Below are positions 6,068 through 11,645 of a stretch of DNA of 11,645 nucleotides, piece after piece (the first letter of the stretch is position 1; every line of letters starts with the position of its first letter). Both the position numbers and the translations under genes were made by a program. Below the pieces are notes generated by a model, which searched no databases, was not told the DNA's origin, and saw only the letters and a list, made by a program, of their open reading frames with translations. The DNA is from CAZFBR01 sp035353495 [NCBI: uncultured bacterium] (GTDB lineage: Bacteria > DAOPZR01). The stretch lies in contig CAZFBR010000108.1 in the NCBI GenBank assembly GCA_964517215.1, positions 1-11,645 of the forward strand, read 5' to 3'.

Positions 6068-7183
6068 TCATGATTGCTCCTGGGGATAGGAGCCGAGGAT
6101 CTTGAAGAAGGTCGTTTGGCCCTGCAGGCGCGCCAGCGCGCGGCGCACGGACTCCGTCTGCAGCCCGCCCTCCAGATCGACGAAAAAGACATATTCCCAC
6201 GCCCGGCGGCGGGTCGGGCGCGACTCGATGCGGGTCATGTTGACCCCGGCACGGGCAAACGCCTTGAGCGCGGCAAAGAGCGCGCCCGGCTTGTCCTTCA
6301 CCGAAAACGCCACCGAGGTCTTGTCGTGTGACGAGGGCATGGGCGATTCGCGGCTGATGATGATGAACCGGGTGATATTGTCCGCCCGACCGCCCAGGTT
6401 GCGTGCCATCAGCCGCAATCCGTAAAGCCGCGCGGCCAGTTCGCCGCAGATCGCCGCCGCACCCGGCTCGTGTGCCGCGCGCTGGGCCGCCGCCGCCGTG
6501 CTCGTCGCCTCGCGCAGCTTCGCCTGCGGCAGATGCTTTTCCAGCCATTCGCGGCACTGGGCCAGGGCATGATCCTTGGAATAGACGATCTTCACTTCAG
6601 TCAGCGACCGCAGCCGCCCGACGAGGTTGTGCGACACCGGCAGGTGCACCTCGCCGGCAATCACCAGGTCCGACGCCGCCAGCAGGTCATGGGTATGGTT
6701 GACCATCCCCTCGGTCGAGTTCTCGACGGGCACAATGCCGCAATCGGCCCGGCCCGCGCTCACTTCCTCGAACACGTCGCCCAGCGTCACCTGCGGCTGG
6801 TACTCGGCCTCCGGCCCGAACCGCTTCAGCGCGGCCAGATGCGTATAGGTCGCCTCGGGCCCGAGATAGGCGACCCGCACCGGGCATTCGAGGAGCAGCG
6901 ACGCGTTGGTGATCTCGTAGTAGATGTTGCGCAGCGCCGCCGTCGGGAAGCGCCGGGCCCGGCCCGCCGCCCGCTCGACCACCGCCAGGGCGCGGTCGGG
7001 ATCGTAGAAGCTGCGCCGCTCGCGCCGCTTGACCTTGCCCACGGCGCGCACCAGGGTCGCGCGCGTGTCCAGCAGGCCGACCAGCTTCGCATCCAGCGCG
7101 TCGATCTGGCGGCGCAGGCCGGCGAGCGGGTCCCGGCCCGCAGCCGCCTTACGCTTCGCTTTCCGTCGGGAGTTTGCTTTCAT
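6068..7183 (-). CDS. pheA: bifunctional chorismate mutase / prephenate dehydratase (P-protein)
   Basis: A 371-residue fusion making phenylpyruvate from chorismate for phenylalanine. Residues 1-18 are a basic leader. An AroQ-type chorismate mutase follows (about 19-100), with counterparts of the E. coli mutase residues Arg11 (R24), Arg28 (R41), Lys39 (K52), Asp48 (D61) and Arg51 (R64); the usual Glu52 position is Ala65 (DPDRALA instead of DPxRE). Prephenate dehydratase runs from about 102 (VRVAYLGPEATYTHLAA) through VENSTEGMVNHTHDLL to the TRF motif NITRFIII. An ACT domain closes it, with GALF and ESRP motifs that bind phenylalanine in relatives, so feedback inhibition is likely. ATG 7183 lies inside rluB (35-nt overlap) but has a strong GGAGGAT site. 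It is followed by the palindrome and tyrA, so the two enzymes competing for prephenate are adjacent. Confidence 0.95.
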   Translation of the reverse strand: MKANSRRKAKRKAAAGRDPLAGLRRQIDALDAKLVGLLDTRATLVRAVGKVKRRERRSFYDPDRALAVVERAAGRARRFPTAALRNIYYEITNASLLLECPVRVAYLGPEATYTHLAALKRFGPEAEYQPQVTLGDVFEEVSAGRADCGIVPVENSTEGMVNHTHDLLAASDLVIAGEVHLPVSHNLVGRLRSLTEVKIVYSKDHALAQCREWLEKHLPQAKLREATSTAAAAQRAAHEPGAAAICGELAARLYGLRLMARNLGGRADNITRFIIISRESPMPSSHDKTSVAFSVKDKPGALFAALKAFARAGVNMTRIESRPTRRRAWEYVFFVDLEGGLQTESVRRALARLQGQTTFFKILGSYPQEQS

Positions 7184-7958
7184 CCAGATCCTCCATTATC
7201 ACGCCGGATTCGCCCGGCTCGGGCACCCCGATCATGCGCAGCAGCAGCGTGCGGCTGATGCTGCGATGCCTGCCCCGGGGCAGGTCGGCAAGCTTCAGGT
7301 TGCCGTACGCCACGCGCTGCAGATAGTCGATCGTATAGCCCAGCGCCGCGAACATGCGCCGCACCTGCCGGTTGCGCCCCTCATAGATGGTGATGAAGAC
7401 CCGCTGCGGGTTGGCCGGCGATACGGCCACTTCCGCCGGCGCGGTCATCTTTCCGTCGAGGTCAATCCCCGCGCGCAGCTTTGCCGCATCCTCGCCGGTC
7501 AGCGGCGCATTCAGGTCGGCGCGATAGGTCTTGCCGATATGGTGCCGCGGATGCATCAGGTAATTGGACAGTTCGCCGTCGTTGGTGAGAATGAGCAGCC
7601 CCTCGGTGTCGCCGTCGAGCCGCCCGACGGGAAAGACCCGCTCGCGGATGCCGCGCCGCGCGAAATAGTCGATCACCGTCGGACCCTGGCGGTTGTCGCA
7701 GGAGCAAAGATACCCGGACGGCTTGTGGCAGAGGTAATAGACCGGCAACCGCGGCACCGCGCGCTTCCCCGCCACCCGCACGTCGTCATGTTCCGGATCA
7801 ATGCGCGAACCGAGCACGGTCTGCACCGCGCTGTTGACGGTCACCTTCCCCGCCGTGATCAGCATTTCACAGTGCCGGCGCGAACCGAAGCCGCAGCGGG
7901 CAAGAAACTTCTGCAGGCGTTCGCCGCCCGCGGCCGGCAGCGTCGGCACGTCGGCCAT
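7149..7958 (-). CDS. rluB: RluB/RsuA-family 23S rRNA pseudouridine synthase
   Basis: A 269-residue rRNA-modifying enzyme. An N-terminal S4 RNA-binding domain (ERLQKFLARCGFGSRRHCEMLITAGKV, about residues 13-70) precedes the catalytic domain. The catalytic block is VGRLDGDTEGLLILTNDGEL with the nucleophilic Asp at 115. Other signatures are YLCHKPSGYLCS (75-86), KTYRADL and the EGRNRQVRRMF block near 195-210. RluB in E. coli converts U2605 of 23S rRNA to pseudouridine; close paralogues (RluE, RluF, RsuA) modify other sites, so the target base is inferred. A pseudouridine synthase gene directly after scpB is a very common arrangement, which favours RluB. The start lies 6 nt after the scpB stop with a GAGCGGG site; the 3' end overlaps pheA by 35 nt. 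Confidence 0.9.
   Translation of the reverse strand: MADVPTLPAAGGERLQKFLARCGFGSRRHCEMLITAGKVTVNSAVQTVLGSRIDPEHDDVRVAGKRAVPRLPVYYLCHKPSGYLCSCDNRQGPTVIDYFARRGIRERVFPVGRLDGDTEGLLILTNDGELSNYLMHPRHHIGKTYRADLNAPLTGEDAAKLRAGIDLDGKMTAPAEVAVSPANPQRVFITIYEGRNRQVRRMFAALGYTIDYLQRVAYGNLKLADLPRGRHRSISRTLLLRMIGVPEPGESGVIMEDLDESKLPTESEA
7188..7194 (-). promoter_or_regulatory. strong ribosome binding site of pheA inside rluB
   Basis: GGAGGAT on the - strand, with GGAGG six bases before ATG 7183, lies within the 3' end of rluB. It supports the 35-nt gene overlap and independent initiation of pheA. Confidence 0.75.
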
Positions 7959-7964
7959 GCCCGC

Positions 7965-9014
7965 TCAGGTCCCCGCCGGCGGTTCGTCGTCCGCCGGGAG
8001 AGCCGCCGCCGCTGATTCCGCCAGTTCCTCCGGATCGCCGTCCCAGGTCAGGTCGGCCAGGGCGCTTTCGAACGCCTCATCCCCCTGCACCTCGGTGATG
8101 ACTCCGGGCGACGATTCGCCCGGACCCGGGACCGGCGCACTCTCGCCCACCGGCCCGCTCTCGCCGCCGCGCCACAGCCCGCGCAGCTCCTCGTCGGAGA
8201 GGCGCAGCGGCGGCCGGTCGGCATTCGGGTCGCCTTCGACATACTGCTCGGTCTCGCGCTCGTTGATGTTCCCCACCATGCGGTCAAGTTCGCCCGCATC
8301 GGGCAGGTCGCGCAGCGATTGCAGCCCGAAGTATTCGAGGAAGGCGCGGGTGGTCCCGAACAGGAAGGGCCGCCCCAGCTCCTCCTTCCGCCCGACGATC
8401 TTGATCAGCCCGCGTTCGAGCAGGGTGCGCACCACGCCGTCGGTCGCCACCCCGCGCAGCTGCTCCACCTCGGCGCGGGTCACCGGCTGCTTGTAGGCGA
8501 TAATCGCCAGCGTCTCCAGCGACGGGGCGGTCAGCCGCAGCTGCTTGTGCTTGCCGTAGATGCGGCGGATCGCCTCGGCGAATTCCGGCCGCCCGGTGAT
8601 GCGGAACCCGCCCGCCACCTCGATCACCGTCAGACCGTGGAAGCGGTCGTAGGCGTCGCGCAGCTCATCCACCATCTGCCGCACCTCCGCCTTGCTCCCG
8701 CCCACCACATCGACCAGCCGGGGAATGCTCACCGGCTCCTCGCTGGCGAAGATCAGCGCCTCGATCAGCGCCCGCTTGTTGCGCCAAAGCAGCGCCGCCG
8801 CCGCCGGCCCCGACTCCGCCGCCAGGACCGGGGCGCTTTCCGCCCCGGCATGTTCGCCCGTCACGGGCGCACTTTCCGGGCGCGCCACCTCGCCGACAAA
8901 AACCGCCGCATTGCCCCGCCGGTGCAGCAGCGCCTCGATTCCGCCCGGCGCACTCTCCGGCACCGCGCTTTCCGCCGTCACGGGCGCGCTTTCCGCCCGG
9001 TCGCTATCGTCCAT
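7965..9014 (-). CDS. scpB: segregation and condensation protein B, with long repeat-bearing tails
   Basis: A 349-residue ScpB, far longer than the usual 180-200. ScpB dimers bind the ScpA kleisin and help the SMC complex load and organise the chromosome. The conserved double winged-helix core is about residues 78-235 (RALIEALIFASEEPVSIPRLVDVVG, then RLTAPSLETLAIIAYKQPVTRAEVEQLRGV, then GRPFLFGTTRAFLEYFGL). Residues 1-75 and roughly the last 100 are low-complexity, acidic and Ala/Pro/Gly-rich, with ten Glu-Ser-(Ala/Gly/Ser) motifs such as AESAPV. ATG 9014 shares one base with the scpA stop (TGATG). A GTG at 9017 would add one residue and is also possible. The core call is secure; the tails have no function I recognise and may be lineage-specific. 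Confidence 0.93.
   Translation of the reverse strand: MDDSDRAESAPVTAESAVPESAPGGIEALLHRRGNAAVFVGEVARPESAPVTGEHAGAESAPVLAAESGPAAAALLWRNKRALIEALIFASEEPVSIPRLVDVVGGSKAEVRQMVDELRDAYDRFHGLTVIEVAGGFRITGRPEFAEAIRRIYGKHKQLRLTAPSLETLAIIAYKQPVTRAEVEQLRGVATDGVVRTLLERGLIKIVGRKEELGRPFLFGTTRAFLEYFGLQSLRDLPDAGELDRMVGNINERETEQYVEGDPNADRPPLRLSDEELRGLWRGGESGPVGESAPVPGPGESSPGVITEVQGDEAFESALADLTWDGDPEELAESAAAALPADDEPPAGT
8805..8996 (-). repeat. ESAP-type peptide repeats in the ScpB N-terminal tail
   Basis: Six motifs lie in ScpB residues 7-70: ESAPV, ESAV, ESAPG, ESAPV, ESAPV, ESGPA. Five use AGC or AGT for serine and one uses TCG. One local DNA duplication is visible: the 17-mer GTCACGGGCGCGCTTTC at 8977-8993 recurs at 8860-8876 with one change, 117 bp apart (39 codons, in frame). 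Between the two groups lies a non-repeat stretch around HRRGNAAVFVGEV. Four further motifs (ESGPV, ESAPV, ESSPG, AESAA) occur in the C-terminal tail, mainly at about 8010-8170. Confidence 0.8.
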
Positions 9015-9964
9015 CACGCGTCAGCTCCCTCGTCCGCCGTCTTGCGGTAGATGTAAATTTCGCCGTCCCCGGCCGCCTGATGCACCCGGATCTGCTGGAT
9101 CTTCATCAGTTCCAGCAGCGCGAGGAAGGTCACCACAATTTCCTCTTTCGAGCCGCGGACGAGAAACAGGTCGGCAAAGCGCACGAATTCAACCATGCGC
9201 AGCCGTTCAATAATGTCCGCCTTCATCTGGCCGACGGTGATTCCCTCGCCTTCGAGCACCTTGGGCAGTTTCTTGCCGACCAGGTCCATGACCGACTTGA
9301 ACGCCTTGAGCAGATCGAAAAGCGAGACCTCCTCGAACTCGACCTCGCCGCGCCGCAGCTCGCGGTCCACCGGCGGTCCGGGATGGCGGATATAGTCGGA
9401 CTGGCGTTCGAGCATGCCGCGCAGTTCGCCCGCCGCCGTCTTGTAGCGCTGGTATTCAAGCAGCATGCGCGCCAACCGCTCCTGCGGATCCTCCTCTTCC
9501 GGCTCCTCCGGCGACGGCGGCAGCGGCAGCTGCGCCCGCGCCTTCCAGCGCAGCAGCGTGCTCGCCATTTCGAGATAATCGCCCGCCAGCTCGAGGTCGA
9601 TCTCCTGCAGAATGGCGACGTAATCGCAGTACTGCTTCGTGATCTCGGCGATGGGGATGGCGTGGATGTCCATCTGGTTTTCGCGCACGAGATTCAGCAG
9701 CAGATCGAGCGGCCCGTCGAACACCGGGATCCGGCAATGGAAGGCCGTACTCAGTTCGGTGAACGCTCCCGGCGCTGATTCCGCACCGGCAGGCATCCCC
9801 ACCCCGCCCGGCCCGCCTGCTGCCGGCGCCGATTCCGCCGTGGCCCGTCCAGCAACCGCCGATTCGGCGACCGCGGATTCCGCTGCACCGCTTGCCGGCG
9901 AAATCCCCGCCGCCGCGGACTCCGCCGTGGCAGCAGCGTTCGCCACCGCGCTCTCCGCCGCCAT
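9014..9964 (-). CDS. scpA: segregation and condensation protein A, with repeat-bearing N-terminal extension
   Basis: A 316-residue kleisin subunit of SMC-ScpAB that bridges the SMC heads and binds ScpB. The core starts near residue 75 with the hallmark FDGPLDLLLNLVRENQMDI (82-100), continues through YLEMASTLLRWKARAQLPLP and an acidic linker (EEPEEEDPQERL), and ends in a winged helix (EEIVVTFLALLELMKIQQI) that would contact the second SMC head. Residues 1-70 are an unusual Ala/Gly/Pro/Ser-rich extension with six ESA motifs, like those of ScpB. ATG 9964 overlaps the M50 stop by one base (TGATG). A later Met57 (9796), preceded by GGGGTGGGG, begins 24 residues before the conserved core and is an alternative start, but it would leave a 167-nt open, motif-bearing frame unexplained. 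Confidence 0.93.
   Translation of the reverse strand: MAAESAVANAAATAESAAAGISPASGAAESAVAESAVAGRATAESAPAAGGPGGVGMPAGAESAPGAFTELSTAFHCRIPVFDGPLDLLLNLVRENQMDIHAIPIAEITKQYCDYVAILQEIDLELAGDYLEMASTLLRWKARAQLPLPPSPEEPEEEDPQERLARMLLEYQRYKTAAGELRGMLERQSDYIRHPGPPVDRELRRGEVEFEEVSLFDLLKAFKSVMDLVGKKLPKVLEGEGITVGQMKADIIERLRMVEFVRFADLFLVRGSKEEIVVTFLALLELMKIQQIRVHQAAGDGEIYIYRKTADEGADA
9770..9958 (-). repeat. ESA-type peptide repeats in the ScpA N-terminal extension
   Basis: Residues 3-65 contain six motifs: AESAV, AESAA, AESAV, AESAV, AESAP, AESAP, separated by 2-15 residues of Ala/Gly/Pro-rich sequence. Serine codons are AGC once, TCC twice, TCG twice and TCA once, unlike ScpB where AGC/AGT dominate. The DNA is therefore not a simple copy of the scpB repeats although the peptide is the same. 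Confidence 0.8.
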
Positions 9965-10626
9965 CAGCCCAACCCGCCGGTGAGCAGATGAAACAGCGGC
10001 ATCAGCACCAGCCCGTAATACCAGTTGAGCAGCGGGGTGTTGATCAGCACCAGGAGGATGATGAACCCGAACGGCGCCAGCCGCGCATAGCGCATCGCCA
10101 GCTCCAGCGGCAGGAAATGCATGACCACCTTCGACCCGTCCAGCGGCGGGATGGGAATCAGGTTGAACAGCGCCAGGATCAGGTTGACCAGGATCATCAT
10201 CATCGCCAGCAGCAAAAGCAGTCCAAAAAACTGTTCCGACAGTACGGCGGTCAGGCCCAGATTGCCGGCAAATGCCAGGCCGTGCAGCAACAGCGCCGCC
10301 GCAATTGCGATGATGAGATTGGCCGCCGGGCCCGCCAGCGAGCAGTAGAGCATGCCCCGCCGCGGATTGCGGAAATTCATCGGGTTCACCTGCACCGGTT
10401 TGGCATAGGCGAAAAAGAAGCCCGAGGCGAAATACAGCAGCGCCGGCAGGAGAATTGAGCCGAACAGGTCGATATGCGGAATGGGATTGATCGTCAGCCG
10501 GCCCTGCTGGCGCGGGGTATCATCACCCAGCCAGTCCGCCACCTGCCCGTGCGCATATTCGTGCATCGTTGCGCCGAGGAACAGCGCAAAAATGGCGAAG
10601 ATGCCCTGGACCGGGTTCTCGAACAT
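9964..10626 (-). CDS. M50-family site-2-type membrane metalloprotease
   Basis: A 220-residue integral membrane zinc protease of the short M50B type. The zinc site HEYAH is at residues 22-26, in the first hydrophobic segment. The third zinc ligand lies in NLIPIPPLDGSK (Asp163). Several hydrophobic segments are visible (about 8-22, 53-73, 94-120, 132-157 and one near the C-terminus). Family members cut substrates within the membrane; the substrate of this short type is generally unknown and cannot be told here. The frame is open upstream to 10755, into pckG, but ATG 10626 starts the conserved protein 7 nt after the pckG stop, with a GGGG/GAGCGG purine stretch upstream. A small M50 protease just ahead of scpA is a recurrent arrangement. 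The stop shares one base with the scpA start. Confidence 0.88.
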   Translation of the reverse strand: MFENPVQGIFAIFALFLGATMHEYAHGQVADWLGDDTPRQQGRLTINPIPHIDLFGSILLPALLYFASGFFFAYAKPVQVNPMNFRNPRRGMLYCSLAGPAANLIIAIAAALLLHGLAFAGNLGLTAVLSEQFFGLLLLLAMMMILVNLILALFNLIPIPPLDGSKVVMHFLPLELAMRYARLAPFGFIILLVLINTPLLNWYYGLVLMPLFHLLTGGLG

Positions 10627-10633
10627 CGCCGCT

Positions 10634-11645
10634 CTACCCCAGCCGCCGCGCCAGCGCGTCGAGCTCGGCCTGCAGCGCTGCCGGCAGCCGGTCGCCGAAC
10701 TTCGCGTAATGCTCGCGGATCGACGCCACTTCCTGCCGCCAGCCGGCCGCATCAACCGCCAGCAGCTCCGTCATATCCGCATCGCTCACGCCGGCCAGGC
10801 CGGTACGGTCGATGGCATCCGTCGTCGGCATCCAGCCGAGCGGGGTCGACACCGCCTGGCCGCCGCCGGCGCAGCGCTCGAAGATCCACTTGAGCACGCG
10901 CGCATTGTCGCCGTAGCCCGGCCAGAGCCACTTGCCCGCCGGGCTCTTGCGGAACCAATTGACATAGAAGATTTGCGGCAGCTTGTCCGCCGCGCTCTTC
11001 GTCCCGATCTTCAGCCAGTGGGCGAAATAATCGCCCATGTGGTAGCCGCAGAACGGCAGCATGGCGAACGGGTCGCGCCGCACCGTCCCCGCCTTCAGAT
11101 CGAGCGCCGCCGCCGTCACTTCCGAACCGACGATCGAACCCATGAAGACGCCGTGGCTCCACGACAGCGCCTGGTGGATCAGCGGCACCACCGACGGGCG
11201 CCGGCCGCCGAACAGGAACGCGCTGATCGGCACCCCCTTCGGATCCTCCCATTCGGGCGCGATCGCCGGGCACTGCCCCGCCGGCGCGGTGAACCGCGCA
11301 TTGGGATGCGCCGCCGGCTTCTCCGCGCCTGCCTGCCACGGTTTGCCGTTCCAGTCGATCAGTTCGCCCGGCGCGTCGTAGCCGATCCCCTCCCACCACA
11401 CATCACCGTCCCGCGTCAGCGCGACGTTGGTGAAGATGGTGTTCTTCGCCGCCGCGTGCATCGCATTCGGGTTGGTCTCCGCCGAGGTGCCCGGGGCGAC
11501 GCCGAAGAAACCCGCTTCCGGGTTGATCGCATAGAGCCGCCCGTCCGCCCCGAACTTCATCCAGGCGATATCGTCGCCGATCGTCTCGACCTTCCATCCC
11601 TTGAGTTCCGCCGGCGGCACGAGCATGGCCAGGTTGGTCTTGCCG
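10634..11645 (-). CDS. pckG: phosphoenolpyruvate carboxykinase (GTP), C-terminal part, cut by the window edge
   Basis: The visible 336 codons are a little over half of a protein normally around 600 residues; the 5' part lies beyond 11645. The enzyme turns oxaloacetate and GTP into PEP, the entry to gluconeogenesis. At the edge the end of the P-loop is seen (GKTNLAM, the frame extending past the first Met at 11626). It is followed by the GTP-type signatures [98 protein letters not shown] and [10 protein letters not shown]. These separate it from the unrelated-looking ATP-type enzyme. It is the most upstream gene of the - strand cluster in view, 7 nt before the M50 gene, so shared transcription is likely. 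Its own promoter is out of view. Confidence 0.95.
   Translation of the reverse strand, partial: GKTNLAMLVPPAELKGWKVETIGDDIAWMKFGADGRLYAINPEAGFFGVAPGTSAETNPNAMHAAAKNTIFTNVALTRDGDVWWEGIGYDAPGELIDWNGKPWQAGAEKPAAHPNARFTAPAGQCPAIAPEWEDPKGVPISAFLFGGRRPSVVPLIHQALSWSHGVFMGSIVGSEVTAAALDLKAGTVRRDPFAMLPFCGYHMGDYFAHWLKIGTKSAADKLPQIFYVNWFRKSPAGKWLWPGYGDNARVLKWIFERCAGGGQAVSTPLGWMPTTDAIDRTGLAGVSDADMTELLAVDAAGWRQEVASIREHYAKFGDRLPAALQAELDALARRLG

Noticed and set aside
8805-9958. CRISPR-like array or DNA minisatellite across scpA/scpB
   Set aside because: The repeats are irregularly spaced, in frame, and differ at the DNA level (AGY against TCN serine codons); the repeat is in the peptide.
9796-9964. Noncoding leader with scpA starting at Met57
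   Set aside because: The GGGGTGGGG before Met57 is tempting, but the upstream frame is open, overlaps the M50 stop as TGATG, and encodes five further ESA motifs matching those in ScpB.

Overview
The window is GC-rich bacterial chromosome with almost no spare DNA. It holds eleven protein genes: two on the + strand at the left edge and nine on the - strand filling the rest. The left 190 bases and one 48-bp palindrome at 6009-6056 are clearly AT-richer than their surroundings. I see no tRNA, rRNA, CRISPR array, prophage or full insertion sequence. The gene set (ScpA/ScpB, RluB-type S4 pseudouridine synthase, fused chorismate mutase/prephenate dehydratase, TyrA with ACT domain, AroA next to Cmk and PlsC, GTP-type PEP carboxykinase, CpaF/TadA-type secretion ATPase) suits a free-living, probably Gram-negative-type bacterium. 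My best guess is a high-GC member of the PVC group (Kiritimatiellota/Lentisphaerota/Verrucomicrobiota), but this is an impression from gene content and order, not a proof.

Left block (1-2140, + strand): a short AT-rich upstream region with an extended -10 promoter, then a STAS-domain protein, then three bases later a TadA/CpaF-type ATPase. No other pilus or secretion gene is visible. The pair ends against the convergent - strand cluster; the 55-nt gap holds two GC-rich hairpins.

Right block (2196-11645, read right to left): pckG (cut by the window edge), a small M50 site-2-type protease, scpA, scpB, rluB, pheA, tyrA, aroA, cmk, plsC. Most junctions are overlaps or gaps of 1-37 nt, including stop/start overlaps at M50/scpA, scpA/scpB and cmk/plsC, and a 35-nt overlap at rluB/pheA with a strong ribosome binding site inside rluB. 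The larger gaps are pheA/tyrA (79 nt, filled by the palindrome) and aroA/cmk (130 nt, with a perfect 8-bp hairpin just after aroA). PEP carboxykinase supplies PEP, AroA consumes PEP, and PheA and TyrA split the resulting prephenate towards Phe and Tyr, so metabolic genes sit together with chromosome condensation (ScpAB), rRNA modification, nucleotide (Cmk) and lipid (PlsC) genes.

The most unusual features are: (1) 16 copies of a short Ala/Gly/Pro-Glu-Ser-Ala-(Pro/Val) peptide in the flexible tails of both ScpA and ScpB, encoded with both serine codon families, which suggests selection on the peptide; (2) the near-perfect 22-bp-arm palindrome between pheA and tyrA, which looks like a REP/MITE-type mobile element; (3) the STAS protein paired with a lone TadA/CpaF-type ATPase.
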